From Campylobacter ureolyticus ACS-301-V-Sch3b (GTDB lineage Bacteria; Campylobacterota; Campylobacteria; Campylobacterales; Campylobacteraceae): a stretch of DNA of 64,000 bases. The notes below the pieces were generated by a model. The model was not told the DNA's origin. It saw only the letters and a program-made list of their open reading frames with translations, and made no database searches. Position 1 is the first letter of the stretch. Each line of letters starts with the position of its first letter. This document shows positions 43,251 through 52,361 of this stretch, piece by piece. The stretch covers positions 877,909-941,908 of the forward strand of contig NZ_KE340326.1 in NCBI RefSeq assembly GCF_000413435.1, in the 5' to 3' direction. A program made the position numbers and the translations under genes.

Positions 43251-44016
43251 TTTTTACCTCATTTATATATTCAAATAAGGCATTTTGAACAAGCTCTTTT
43301 CCATTTAAAAATCTTTTTACAAATTTAGGTTTAAATTTATCATAAAATCCAAATGCATCGCTAAAAACTAAAACTTGCCCATCAGTTTTGTTTCCTGCTC
43401 CAATGCCAATAACTGGTATTTTTACACTTTGTGTGATTTTTTCAGCAACACTTGCTATTGTTCCTTCGACTACTAATATCGAAGCTCCCACGTTTTCTAA
43501 ATCTATTGCCTTTTGAATTAGCATTTTAGCTTCATTTTCTTCTTTTGCTTTTACATGATATCCACCCTCATCGCGTGAGTTTTGAGGAGTTAAGCCAATG
43601 TGAGCAACTACTGCAATTCCGTTGTTTACAATAGTTTTAATAATGCTAAGAGGAATGGTGTTTGCTTCTATTTTAACTGCATCAGCTTTTGTTTTTTTAT
43701 AGAATAAAATAGCATTTTTTAAAGACGATTTTTCATCTTTTATGCTACCAAATGGCATATCAGCAATTATATATGAGGTTTTTGCACCTCTACAAACTGC
43801 TTTTGTGTGATAAATCATATTTTGCATTGTGGCTTTTAATGTATCATCTCGTCCATTAAAGTTCATCTCTAAGCTATCGCCTATTAAAATCATATCAACA
43901 AATCCATCAAAAATATTTGCAAAAAGTGCATCATACGCAGTTATCATAGTTAATTTTGATTTGCCTTTTTGTGATTTTAGATAATTAATTGTTACTTTTT
44001 TTTCATGTTTATCCAT
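43210..44016 (-). CDS. panB: 3-methyl-2-oxobutanoate hydroxymethyltransferase
   Basis: PanB makes ketopantoate from 2-oxoisovalerate and methylene-THF, the first committed step to pantothenate and CoA. The 268-residue protein shows LTMITAYDALFANIFD (about 22-37), LIGDSLEMNFNGRDDTLKAT with the metal ligands, ADMPFGSIKDE, VAHIGLTPQ, the catalytic Glu in VVEGTIASVAEKIT, and VIGIGAGNKTDGQVLV. The length is typical. PanC and PanD are not nearby. The gene has its own minus-strand TATAAT just inside the MATE 3' end, and its 3' end overlaps the metallopeptidase gene. Confidence 0.95.
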   Translation of the reverse strand: MDKHEKKVTINYLKSQKGKSKLTMITAYDALFANIFDGFVDMILIGDSLEMNFNGRDDTLKATMQNMIYHTKAVCRGAKTSYIIADMPFGSIKDEKSSLKNAILFYKKTKADAVKIEANTIPLSIIKTIVNNGIAVVAHIGLTPQNSRDEGGYHVKAKEENEAKMLIQKAIDLENVGASILVVEGTIASVAEKITQSVKIPVIGIGAGNKTDGQVLVFSDAFGFYDKFKPKFVKRFLNGKELVQNALFEYINEVKSGKFPDQEHSYNG

Positions 44017-44050
44017 AAATTTGTCCTTTTTTGATAATCTTAAAAAGTCG

Positions 44051-44056
44051 ATTATA
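44051..44056 (-). promoter_or_regulatory. -10 box (TATAAT, minus strand) for panB
   Basis: TATAAT on the minus strand, 35 bases upstream of the panB start and overlapping the stop codon of the MATE gene. Confidence 0.5.
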
Positions 44057-45377
44057 CCACTTTTTTACCTTGCCATTTTTTACTTTTCCATCTAAAAGTA
44101 TTTGCCAAGCCTCTTAAACTCTCATCAGCTAAAAATCCTATCCAAACACCAAGTATTCCAATTCCTAAATAAATTCCTAAAGTATATCCGACTGGAAGTG
44201 AAACTCCAAGCATAAAGATAACTCCCATGTAAAATGGAAATTTAGCATCCCCACTAGCTCTAATTGCATTTACCATTATTACATTTTGTGTTCTTGCTAT
44301 TTCTAAAAATAGCGAAAGTATAAAAAGAGGCTTCATAATGCTTTTTATATCATTATCTAGATGAAATAAATTCATTATAAAATCTTGATTAAAAAACACT
44401 AAAATTAAAAATCCAGCAGTTACTAAAAAGCCTATTTTTAAGTTTTTAAAACTCTCTTTATAAGCAAGTTCGTTTTTACCAGCTCCAACCATTCTAGCGA
44501 CTATTACTTCATTTGCGATGCCTATTGCACTACTTGCAAAAAATATAAATGCTGAAATTTGAAAAAATATGGTTTGAACTGTAAGACTATTTGCTCCCAT
44601 GCTTGCTACAAAACTAAAAGCTACTATGTATTGAAAAGTCCAGATGAAATTTTCTCCAGCACTTGGAAGTCCTATTGAAAGAATTTTTTTCAAGACATAG
44701 TTTTGAGCCTTAAAAAAAAGTGATATAAATATTGGAATTTTAACAACTTTTATTAGGATAAAAAATAGTATAAAAACACCAAAAAATCTTCCCAAAGCAG
44801 TTGAAATTCCAACTCCAAAAAGACCATAATATGAAAGTCCAAATGGCTCAAATAGTGCGATATAGTTTCCACATATTGTAAAAACATTCATAAAAACAGA
44901 TACTATTACTGTGTAAGAAACATATCCATAAGATCTAATTACGGCACTTAAAACTATAGCAACCGCATCTATAAAAAATACAACACTAATAACTCTTAGA
45001 TAGATTAAACTTTCATCAAAAATTTCACTTGGAATTTGCATAAGTTTTAAGATAACTCTAGCAAAGCTAAAAACAAAAATCCCAGCAACTAATCCAAGAG
45101 CTGCGTTAAATGCTATGCTTACATGAACGCTTCTAATGGCAAGTTTTTTATTTCTTGCACCAATTGCTTGAGCTACAACAACCGAGCAACCTACTGCTAG
45201 AAGGTTAAAAACATTTACCATTAGATTAAATATTTGATTTCCAGCTCCCATAGCCGCTACTAAATGAGGCTCTATCAAACTTATCATGTATGTATTTATA
45301 ATAATGGTTAAAAGCGATAAAAGCATATTTAGATATATTGGTATGAATAAGTTTTTAAGAGTAACTTCTTTTTCCAT
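44052..45377 (-). CDS. MATE-family multidrug/Na+ antiporter
   Basis: The 441-residue inner-membrane protein has 12 hydrophobic helices in two related halves, with MATE signatures such as AMGAGNQIFNLMVNVFNLLAVGCSVVVAQAIGARN (about 39-73, first half) and ASSAIGIANEVIVARMVGAGKNELAYK in the second half. MATE pumps export cationic drugs or metabolites in exchange for Na+ or H+. The substrate is unknown. It has its own minus-strand promoter at 45405-45410 and lies between panB and the two-component genes, with no evident functional tie to either. Confidence 0.9.
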   Translation of the reverse strand: MEKEVTLKNLFIPIYLNMLLSLLTIIINTYMISLIEPHLVAAMGAGNQIFNLMVNVFNLLAVGCSVVVAQAIGARNKKLAIRSVHVSIAFNAALGLVAGIFVFSFARVILKLMQIPSEIFDESLIYLRVISVVFFIDAVAIVLSAVIRSYGYVSYTVIVSVFMNVFTICGNYIALFEPFGLSYYGLFGVGISTALGRFFGVFILFFILIKVVKIPIFISLFFKAQNYVLKKILSIGLPSAGENFIWTFQYIVAFSFVASMGANSLTVQTIFFQISAFIFFASSAIGIANEVIVARMVGAGKNELAYKESFKNLKIGFLVTAGFLILVFFNQDFIMNLFHLDNDIKSIMKPLFILSLFLEIARTQNVIMVNAIRASGDAKFPFYMGVIFMLGVSLPVGYTLGIYLGIGILGVWIGFLADESLRGLANTFRWKSKKWQGKKVV

Positions 45378-45404
45378 TTAATTTATCCTTTATTATGAAA
45401 AAAG

Positions 45405-45410
45405 ATTATA
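45405..45410 (-). promoter_or_regulatory. -10 box (TATAAT, minus strand) for the MATE gene
   Basis: TATAAT on the minus strand, 28 bases before the start at 45377, with AAAGGA as ribosome site. Confidence 0.55.
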
Positions 45411-45418
45411 TCAAATTT

Positions 45419-46759
45419 TTAAAACTCAAAACCAAAATTTGAGCCTTTATTAAATTCACTTTTAATTATAAAATTAAAATTATGTACTTTTAAAATTTGC
45501 TTTACTATGTAAAGTCCCAATCCAAGAGAGTTATCCCAGTTATTTTTACTAACTCTAAAATATCTTTTTGTTATTAAATTTAAGTTTTCTTCTTCTATTC
45601 CTATTCCTTTGTCTTGTACAAAAAAAGAGTGTTCATTTATCTGTAAAATAACTTCATCATTTGAGTATTTCAAAGCATTTTCACTTAGATTTAATATAAC
45701 TTGTTTTATTAGAATTTTGTCAGCTTTTATTAAAGTATCGTTGCCGCTTATTAAAATGTTTCTATCTTTATACTTTTCTAAAAGCTCGTTTTTAACATCT
45801 TTTACAATCTCTTTTAAGTTAAACTCACTGATATTTAAAATAATTTCTTTTTGGGTAAAGGAGAGTTTTATCTTATCAACTAAATTTACTATTTTTTGTG
45901 AGTTTTTTATGATTTTTTCTATAAATTTGTTTTTAAACTCTTCACTCATTAAGGGATCATTTTTTAAAGTATCAGATGAAGCTTTTATAATGGCAACTGG
46001 GTTTTTAAACTCATGCGAAATAGCACTTAGTATTCCTTCAAGCTGAGTGTTTTTAAGACGAATTTTAGCAGCTTTTTGATTTAATTTTTTATCAAGTTTT
46101 ATTATATCAATTTTAACTTGATTGAGTTTTTTATATATTAAGTCAATCTCTTTTATAAATGAGTTTGAAATATTAAAGGAGTAATCTTTTTTAGAAATTT
46201 TATCTAAAAAGAAATTTATATTTACTATCTCTTTTCCTATAATTTTGCTAAAAGTTCTATTTATTAAATATGTTAAAATTAAAAAAATAATGAAAATTAA
46301 AAATAGTTTTAAAAAAAGATTTTTTAAATTTATATAGCTATTTTCTAGGTTTGTAGCAACAACTATTATATATGATTTATCTGCTATTTTAACGCTACTT
46401 GCTTCATATATTATTGGTTGTTTATCTATATAGTCAAAATCGGTTTTATTTATCACGCTTTTAAGTCCTAAAAAAATATCAAGCTTTATTATTTCATTGT
46501 TACTTAGTGTAAATTTACCCAAATCTTCATCAAAAACCGCAATATAGGTATCTGTTTTTAGTGCTAGAGTTTTTATAAAATCATCTGATAAATTTCCTGG
46601 AGTTATGCTTAAAATTTCTTTTATAGTATCAATTTTATTTACTGCTTTTTCATAGCTTCTCTCTTTATCAGCCTTGTATATAAGGTAAGAAAAGCTAAAA
46701 AACATAATCAAAAAAATAGTTATGAAATTTATAAAAAAAATTTGATATATTTTTAACAA
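45419..46759 (-). CDS. Sensor histidine kinase, probably the phosphate sensor PhosS
   Basis: The 446-residue kinase has two membrane helices (about 5-27 and 147-167) around a periplasmic sensor of about 120 residues. A HAMP-like/coiled linker follows, then the H-box with His249 in SAISHEFKNPVAII. The ATP-binding domain has Asn361 (N-box), DKGIGI (383-388) and SLGLGLY (G2 box, 411-417). It overlaps the response-regulator gene by seven bases. Its location next to the pst operon and a PhosR-like box point to phosphate sensing as in C. jejuni PhosS. The sensor has no recognisable phosphate-binding fold, so the assignment rests on context. Confidence 0.85.
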   Translation of the reverse strand: MLKIYQIFFINFITIFLIMFFSFSYLIYKADKERSYEKAVNKIDTIKEILSITPGNLSDDFIKTLALKTDTYIAVFDEDLGKFTLSNNEIIKLDIFLGLKSVINKTDFDYIDKQPIIYEASSVKIADKSYIIVVATNLENSYINLKNLFLKLFLIFIIFLILTYLINRTFSKIIGKEIVNINFFLDKISKKDYSFNISNSFIKEIDLIYKKLNQVKIDIIKLDKKLNQKAAKIRLKNTQLEGILSAISHEFKNPVAIIKASSDTLKNDPLMSEEFKNKFIEKIIKNSQKIVNLVDKIKLSFTQKEIILNISEFNLKEIVKDVKNELLEKYKDRNILISGNDTLIKADKILIKQVILNLSENALKYSNDEVILQINEHSFFVQDKGIGIEEENLNLITKRYFRVSKNNWDNSLGLGLYIVKQILKVHNFNFIIKSEFNKGSNFGFEF

Positions 46760-47418
46760 AGCATATATCCTTCGCCTCTAATTGATTTTATATATTTTTT
46801 TTCTCTTGTTGGATCAATTTTTTCACGAAGTCTTTTTATAGCAATATTTACTGTTTTTTCGCTTGAGTTTTCATCATTCCAAATAGCGCTTAAAAGATAG
46901 TCTCTTGTGAGTAAAATATTTTTATTTTTTATAAACTCAACAAGTAAATTTGTTTCTAATTTAGTTAGTTCAACATTTTTGTTGCCAATTAAAACTTTGG
47001 CATTTGTTAAATTTATAAAAATATCTTTAAATTTATAAATATCTGCTTTTTTCTTTGTTCTTTTTAGAACGGCTTTGATTCTTGCAAGTAGATTATTTAT
47101 TTCAAAAGGCTTTGTTATATAGTCATCGCCTCCTGCTTCAAAACCCTCAAGCTGTTCATCCATAGAAGTTTTAGCACTTAAAAAAATTACTGAATTGTTA
47201 TATCCTCTAAGTCTTAAATTCTTAATAAACTCACTTCCCTCAACGCCTGGTAAGTTTCTATCTACTATTAGCAAATCAACATTTTCTTCATTTAAAAGTT
47301 GCTCAATTTTAGAAGTGTTTAAAAAACCAAGCACTTCATAGCCTGCTTTTGTAAGATTATACTCAAGAAGATCTAGCATATCCTCTTCATCATCAATTAC
47401 TACAATTAAACTTTCCAA
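46753..47418 (-). CDS. OmpR/PhoB-type response regulator, probably PhosR
   Basis: The receiver domain (residues 1-120) has the acidic pocket Asp9-Asp10-Glu11, phosphoacceptor Asp53 in LIVDRNLPG, Ser81 and Lys103 in YITKPF. A winged-helix DNA-binding domain (about 125-221) ends in the typical SIRGEGYML. It should control transcription by dimer binding to direct or inverted repeats. Initiation is at TTG (47416-47418) after AAAAAGG. The 5' end overlaps the MFS gene by 13 bases and the 3' end overlaps the kinase by seven, so MFS–regulator–kinase form one coupled unit. Assignment to PhosR comes from the adjacent pst operon and box. Confidence 0.85.
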   Translation of the reverse strand: MESLIVVIDDEEDMLDLLEYNLTKAGYEVLGFLNTSKIEQLLNEENVDLLIVDRNLPGVEGSEFIKNLRLRGYNNSVIFLSAKTSMDEQLEGFEAGGDDYITKPFEINNLLARIKAVLKRTKKKADIYKFKDIFINLTNAKVLIGNKNVELTKLETNLLVEFIKNKNILLTRDYLLSAIWNDENSSEKTVNIAIKRLREKIDPTREKKYIKSIRGEGYMLC

Positions 47419-48617
47419 AACAAAACCTTTTTAAATCTAATAAGTAAAATTATGCAAATTACTGCACTTAAAGCACACATTAAAATTCCATATCTTGGCT
47501 TAAAGACATCAACTAAAACACCACTATAAATTGCACCAAATGGTATGCTTCCTTGAAAAAACAGTGAATAAATACTCATAACTCTTCCTCTATATTCATT
47601 TTTAGTTTTTAGCTGAATGGTTGAGTTTATACTAGAACTTGCAACAACAAAGAAAAATCCTGTCATTAAAAGAAACAGCCCACTTATATAGAAATTTGAA
47701 CTAAATCCTGTTAAGATTAAGAAAATAGAAGCCAATATTGGGGCAGCAAAAATCATTTTAAAATTAAGTTTTCCAAAACTTGCTATAAAAAGTGCACCCA
47801 AAAATGAACCAATCCCTAAAAAACTCATTAAATATCCAAATGTCTTCTCATTTCCATTAAGTTCAAATTTCGCCAATGCAGAAATTGTTACATTGTAATG
47901 TGGTAAAAATAGAGCCATTATCAAAAGTAAATATAACATGCTTGATATAACAAGATTATTTTTAGCATAAATTAGTCCATCTCTTATGGAATAAAGCATA
48001 TTTTTAGATCTGTTTTTTGATAAAATTCTCCTATTTTTTATAAAAAATAGACTTACTATAATAGCCGCAAAACTAACTGAGTTTATTAAAAAACAATACT
48101 CTATACCAAAACTAGCTATTACAAGTCCGGCGAGTCCTGGCCCTAAAATTCTTGCCACATTAAAACTCATTGAGTTTAGGGCAACTGCGTTTGGTATAAA
48201 TTTATCATCTTCTATTATCTCATATACAAAACTTTGTCTAGCTGGAGCATCAATACTTAAAAATATTCCATTTAAAAAAGAAAGCACCATTATCATTAAA
48301 AATGAAATTTCAAAAATTGTCATCATTAAAGTAAATAAAATAGCTACTACCATAAGTCCTGTTTGAGAGATAAAAAGCAGTTTTCTTGTATCAAATTTAT
48401 CAACCAAAGCTCCTGAGATTAGAGTTAAAAAAAGTGGCGGTAAAAACTGAGCTACGGCAACCAAACTTACCAAGAATGCATTATTTGTAATGCTAAGGGC
48501 TAGCCAAGGTTGAGCAATACTTTGCATCCAAGAGCCAATTAGCGAGACATTCATCCCAATCCAATAAATTTTGAAGTTTTTAAATTTTAAAGAGGCAAGT
48601 GGTTTAGGTTTATTCAT
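47406..48617 (-). CDS. MFS transporter of the EntS/MFS_3 type
   Basis: This 403-residue inner-membrane carrier has 12 hydrophobic helices. The N-terminal NFKIYWIGMNVSLIGSWMQSIAQPWL (about 14-39) and the GALVDKFDTRKLL loop are typical of the MFS_3/EntS group, whose members export siderophores or drugs. The gene is divergent from pstS and co-directional with the two-component genes that follow it with an overlap. A shared regulatory region therefore could bring it into the phosphate regulon. No substrate can be read from the sequence. Confidence 0.85.
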   Translation of the reverse strand: MNKPKPLASLKFKNFKIYWIGMNVSLIGSWMQSIAQPWLALSITNNAFLVSLVAVAQFLPPLFLTLISGALVDKFDTRKLLFISQTGLMVVAILFTLMMTIFEISFLMIMVLSFLNGIFLSIDAPARQSFVYEIIEDDKFIPNAVALNSMSFNVARILGPGLAGLVIASFGIEYCFLINSVSFAAIIVSLFFIKNRRILSKNRSKNMLYSIRDGLIYAKNNLVISSMLYLLLIMALFLPHYNVTISALAKFELNGNEKTFGYLMSFLGIGSFLGALFIASFGKLNFKMIFAAPILASIFLILTGFSSNFYISGLFLLMTGFFFVVASSSINSTIQLKTKNEYRGRVMSIYSLFFQGSIPFGAIYSGVLVDVFKPRYGILMCALSAVICIILLIRFKKVLFWKV

Positions 48618-48674
48618 GGTGAAAGTATAGCTAAATTTTATGAGTTTAGTCTAAATTTTATCTGCCTTATAAAA

Positions 48675-48706
48675 GTTTCCAAAAAGTTATAAAGTTTTTT
48701 TACAAT
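48675..48706 (+). promoter_or_regulatory. pstS promoter with PhosR-like box
   Basis: GTTTCCAAAAAGTTAT (48675-48690) agrees at 12 of 14 defined positions with the C. jejuni PhosR box GTTTCnAAAAnGTTTC as I recall it. It lies where a -35 would be, ten bases before TACAAT (48701-48706), a plausible -10 for pstS. A minus-strand TAAAAT (48655-48660) lies 14 bases on the other side, so the same box could serve the divergent MFS–regulator–kinase unit. Confidence 0.6.
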
Positions 48707-48735
48707 TGCTTCAAATTTTAGAAAAAGGATAAAAA

Positions 48736-49761
48736 ATGGTAAAAAAATTAGCTATTTTAGCAGTCGCTTCGGCATTTGTTTTTTCAAATTTGAGTGCAAA
48801 TGACAAAATTTCAGGTCAAGGTGCAACTTTTCCAATGCCTGTTTATAAAGAGTGGGCAAAACTATACTACAAAGATACAAAAAATCAAGTAACTTATAGT
48901 GGTGGTGGAAGTGGAAAAGGAGTAAGTGCTATAACTGATAGAAATGGAAATTTTGGTGGAACTGACGCAGCTTTAACAAAAGAAGAGTTAAAAGATAAAA
49001 AACTTTTACAATTTCCAGGAGTTACAGGAAGTGTTGTGTTAGCTTATAACATAAATGGTATAAAAGATCATGAATTAAAGCTTGATGGCAAAGCAGTTGC
49101 AGGAATATTTAGTGGAAAAATCACAAAATGGGATGATACATACTTAAAAGAGCTTAATCCAAATTTAAAACTTCCTGCTGCAGACATAGTTCCAGTTGTA
49201 AGAAGTGAATCAAGTGGAACAACATTTAACTTTACAAGCTATTTAGCAAGAGCAGATAAAGAGTGGGCTAAAAATTATGGTGCTGCAAAAACAATTAATT
49301 GGGGCGCAAAAGTAACTCCAGCTCAAGGAAATCCTCTTGTTGCAAAGACAATAAAGCAAACTCCAAACTCAATTGGATATATTGAATACGCTTATAAAGT
49401 TCAAGAAAACTTAGCTGCAGCAACTCTAAAAACAAAAAATGGTGACTGGGCTGAGCCAACAAAAGAAAACTTTGACCGTGCTGCATTAAACTCAAATTTC
49501 AGCATTGATGAGCATTTTTATGATGTTTTAGCATATAGTGCTGGTGAGAAATCATATCCGATAGTTGCAGCAACATTTATCGTTTTGCCAAGTGATAATG
49601 CTGGAGATGGTAAAAAAGTAACTAAATTTTTTAAATGGGCATTTACAAGCCAAAAGGCTAAAAAAGCAGCTGCTGATTTGGGATATTTACCACTTCCTGA
49701 TGATACTGTTAAGATGATTGAAGAGTATTGGAAAAAATACGACATTCAACCAAATAACTAA
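48736..49761 (+). CDS. pstS: Phosphate ABC transporter, periplasmic binding protein
   Basis: PstS captures phosphate in the periplasm for the PstCAB transporter. A signal peptide (MVKKLAILAVASAFVFSNLSA) precedes the mature ISGQGATFPMPVYKEWAK start. Phosphate ligands are in SGGGSGKGVSAI, the FGGTDAALT stretch (with the conserved Asp) and RSESSGTTFNFTSYL. The length of 341 residues is normal. It is first in the operon, follows a PhosR-like box, and has AAAAGGA as ribosome site. A GC-rich hairpin between this gene and pstC should leave more pstS mRNA than permease mRNA, which suits a binding protein. Confidence 0.97.
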   Translation: MVKKLAILAVASAFVFSNLSANDKISGQGATFPMPVYKEWAKLYYKDTKNQVTYSGGGSGKGVSAITDRNGNFGGTDAALTKEELKDKKLLQFPGVTGSVVLAYNINGIKDHELKLDGKAVAGIFSGKITKWDDTYLKELNPNLKLPAADIVPVVRSESSGTTFNFTSYLARADKEWAKNYGAAKTINWGAKVTPAQGNPLVAKTIKQTPNSIGYIEYAYKVQENLAAATLKTKNGDWAEPTKENFDRAALNSNFSIDEHFYDVLAYSAGEKSYPIVAATFIVLPSDNAGDGKKVTKFFKWAFTSQKAKKAAADLGYLPLPDDTVKMIEEYWKKYDIQPNN

Positions 49762-49771
49762 ATTTAAAAAC

Positions 49772-49793
49772 TCTCTGCGAATTCTCGCAGAGA
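49772..49793 (+). other. Intra-operon hairpin between pstS and pstC
   Basis: A nine-base perfect stem (TCTCTGCGA / TCGCAGAGA) with loop ATTC lies ten bases after the pstS stop. It is followed by ACTATAAG rather than a U-run, so it is more likely a 3'-end stabiliser or weak attenuator than a full terminator. Confidence 0.7.
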
Positions 49794-49819
49794 ACTATAA
49801 GCTCACAAAAAGGTTTATA

Positions 49820-50701
49820 ATGACAGGTTTTCAGCGCCATGCTTTAAGAAATGAAAAAATATTCTCATTTTTTGCAAAATTGTCTTCAATTTTAGTTTTA
49901 ATTATTTTACTTATTATTTTTCTAACACTTTTTTATAGAGCACTTCCTGCTATAGGTGAATTTGGGTTAGGGTTTTTATTTGATTCTACTTGGGATGTGG
50001 CAAATAAGCGTCTTGGCGGTGCAGCTGCTATATTTGGAACGATAGTTTCAACATTTATAGCTATGCTTTTAGCTACGCCTGTTGCTATTGGTATAGCTAT
50101 ATTTTTAACAGAAATTGCTCCATTTAAAGTTAGGACTTTTTTTAGTGTAAATATTGAATTATTAGCGGCAATTCCCTCTATTGTTTATGGAATGTGGGGT
50201 TTTTTATATTTTGTTCCTTTTGTTCAAAAGCTTTTTGGAGGAACTGGGCTTGGGCTTTTAACTGGTGGACTTGTTTTATCAATTATGATTTTGCCATTTA
50301 TTGCCTCAGTTACAAGAGATAGTATGGAGACAACTCCAGCCATTTTAAAAGAATCAGCTTATGCCTTAGGTGCTACAAAATTTGATGTTATAAAAAATGT
50401 TATTTTTCCATATGCAAAAGCAGGAATTATTGGTTCAATTATTTTAGCTTTAGGTAGAGCGTTTGGTGAGACTATGGCTGTTGCGTTTTTGCTTGGTGGA
50501 ATTTCTGTAATCCCTGATAATATTTCAGATCCAGCAACAAGTATCCCAGTAACACTTGCTTTGCAATTTGGCGAGGCAATGGGAATGAGAGTTTATGAAA
50601 GTTCGATGTATTATTTAGCGCTTATTTTATTTGTTATTAGCTTTATTACGATTGCAGTTGCAAAGTTTGCACTACTTAGAAAGAAAAGGGTAATAAAATG
50701 A
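49820..50701 (+). CDS. pstC: Phosphate ABC transporter permease PstC
   Basis: I place the start at ATG 49820 (MTGFQRHALRNEK), which has AAAAAGG six bases upstream. The longer in-frame reading from 49718 would run through the pstS end and the hairpin. The resulting 293-residue permease has six membrane helices. The binding-protein-dependent transport signature lies in ESAYALGATKFDVIKNVIFPYAKAGIIGSIILALGRAFGETMA, the EAA loop that docks on PstB. It overlaps a second ATG region near the pstA start, and the two permease genes are 13 bases apart. Confidence 0.94.
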   Translation: MTGFQRHALRNEKIFSFFAKLSSILVLIILLIIFLTLFYRALPAIGEFGLGFLFDSTWDVANKRLGGAAAIFGTIVSTFIAMLLATPVAIGIAIFLTEIAPFKVRTFFSVNIELLAAIPSIVYGMWGFLYFVPFVQKLFGGTGLGLLTGGLVLSIMILPFIASVTRDSMETTPAILKESAYALGATKFDVIKNVIFPYAKAGIIGSIILALGRAFGETMAVAFLLGGISVIPDNISDPATSIPVTLALQFGEAMGMRVYESSMYYLALILFVISFITIAVAKFALLRKKRVIK

Positions 50702-50714
50702 AAAAGGCATCAAA

Positions 50715-51572
50715 ATGAAAAAATTTATAGCCATAAGAGAAAAAGCCGCTGCAAAAAGAGTAAGAATAAATAAAATAGTAAATTATGTCTCTATTTTCTT
50801 TGCAGTTTTGGGACTGTTTTTTTTAGTGTGGATAATGGTAACTTTGATAGTTAAAGGAATAGCTGGATTTAGTAGTTCTATTTTTATAGATGATACTGTT
50901 TTTGGCGGGCTTAGAAATGCTCTTATTGGACATACTATTTTAGTAGGAATTGCCTCAATTATAGGAATTCCAATTGGACTAATGGCTGGAACATATCTAA
51001 GTGAATATGGCGGAGCTAATGATAGAAAATCAAACTTTATAAGAAATATGAGTGATATTATGATGAGTACACCATCAATTGTAATTGGTGCATTTATTTA
51101 TGCTGTTGTGGTATCACCATTTGGTTCTTATAATGGATTTGCTGGAGCTTTGGCTTTGGCTGTTATGATGATACCAGTTGTATTAAAAACAACTGATGAT
51201 ATGCTAACTTTGGTTCCACAAAGTTTAAGAGAAGCAGCGTTTGCTTTGGGTGCACCAAAGTATAAAGTTACAATGCAAATTGTATTTCGTGCGGCCAAAA
51301 ATGGAGTTTTGACTGGAGTTATTTTGGCTGTAGCAAGAGTTTCAGGTGAGACTGCACCGCTTTTATTTACTTCAGGTGCGTGGGATTTTTTAACTTTAAA
51401 TCCATTTGGTCCAATGCCAAGTTTGACAAATACAATTTATGAATTTACTCAAAGTCCTGATGCAGACTTAAACTCAGTTGTGTGGGCGGGAGCGTTTTTG
51501 TTAGCGGTTGTGGTTTTAGGTGTAAATATAATTGGAAGAATTTTAATAAAAACAAAGAAAAATAAAGGATAA
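50715..51572 (+). CDS. pstA: Phosphate ABC transporter permease PstA
   Basis: The 285-residue second permease subunit has six membrane helices and the EAA loop REAAFALGAPKYKVTMQIVFRAAKNGVLTGVILAVARVSGETAPLLFT near residues 170-216. It forms the phosphate channel with PstC in the inner membrane. The N-terminus is strongly basic (IREKAAAKRVRINK), as expected for a cytosolic end. It sits between pstC and pstB with gaps of 13 and three bases and is part of the phosphate-starvation operon. Confidence 0.95.
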   Translation: MKKFIAIREKAAAKRVRINKIVNYVSIFFAVLGLFFLVWIMVTLIVKGIAGFSSSIFIDDTVFGGLRNALIGHTILVGIASIIGIPIGLMAGTYLSEYGGANDRKSNFIRNMSDIMMSTPSIVIGAFIYAVVVSPFGSYNGFAGALALAVMMIPVVLKTTDDMLTLVPQSLREAAFALGAPKYKVTMQIVFRAAKNGVLTGVILAVARVSGETAPLLFTSGAWDFLTLNPFGPMPSLTNTIYEFTQSPDADLNSVVWAGAFLLAVVVLGVNIIGRILIKTKKNKG

Positions 51573-51575
51573 TTT

Positions 51576-52361
51576 ATGGCAACAATAACAGAAGTTAAAG
51601 AAAATCTTGCTTTAAGCATAAAAGATTTCTCATTTTGGTATCAAGGAAGCAAGAAACCAAATTTAAATAAAATTAACATGCCAGTGGCTGATAAAAAAGT
51701 AACTGCTTTGATAGGGCCATCAGGATGTGGTAAATCAACTCTTTTAAGGTCAATTAATAGAATTCATGATCTTTATCCAGGAAATCGCTACGAAGGCGAA
51801 ATTTCTTTTTGTGGTGAAAATATTTTAAGTAGCAATATTGATTTGATAAATTTAAGGATAAAAATCGGTATGATTTTTCAACAACCTACTGCCTTTCCAA
51901 TGAGCATAAAAGATAATGTTGAATATGGCTTAAAACTTCAAGGCATAAAAGATAAAAAAACACTGTCTCAAATCACTGAAAGTGCCTTAAAAGGTGCAAA
52001 TATATGGGATGAGGTAAAGGATAGATTAAATGATGATGCAGGCGGACTTTCGGGCGGTCAAAGACAAAGACTTTGTATAGCAAGAGCTATTGCAGTAAGT
52101 CCTGATATTTTGCTTTTTGATGAGCCAACTTCAGCACTTGATCCAATCTCTACAATAGCTATTGAAGAGCTTATGCATAGACTAAAAGAAAACTACACAA
52201 TTGTCATTGTAACTCACAACATGCAACAAGCTCTAAGAGTTAGTGATTATACAGCATTTATGTATTTAGGAGATTTAATAGAATTTGGCAAAACCGAGCA
52301 AATATTTAAAAACCCAAGAGAAAAACTTTTACAAGAGTATGTAGGTGGAAAATTTGGATAA
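51576..52361 (+). CDS. pstB: Phosphate ABC transporter ATPase PstB
   Basis: The 261-residue ATPase powers phosphate uptake. Walker [10 protein letters not shown] is at 47-55. The Q-loop ([15 protein letters not shown]), signature [14 protein letters not shown], Walker [14 protein letters not shown] and the switch His in [10 protein letters not shown] are all present. [16 protein letters not shown] is typical of PstB among ABC ATPases. The ribosome site is AAAGGA overlapping the pstA end. The last 17 bases overlap the next gene, a nucleotidyltransferase, in the position where phoU follows pstB in many bacteria. No phoU is seen in the window. Confidence 0.97.
   Translation: MATITEVKENLALSIKDFSFWYQGSKKPNLNKINMPVADKKVTALIGPSGCGKSTLLRSINRIHDLYPGNRYEGEISFCGENILSSNIDLINLRIKIGMIFQQPTAFPMSIKDNVEYGLKLQGIKDKKTLSQITESALKGANIWDEVKDRLNDDAGGLSGGQRQRLCIARAIAVSPDILLFDEPTSALDPISTIAIEELMHRLKENYTIVIVTHNMQQALRVSDYTAFMYLGDLIEFGKTEQIFKNPREKLLQEYVGGKFG

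Noticed and set aside
49718..49819. Longer N-terminus for PstC starting inside pstS
   Set aside because: It would translate through the pstS 3' end and a strong hairpin. ATG 49820 has an AAAAAGG site and gives the normal family start.
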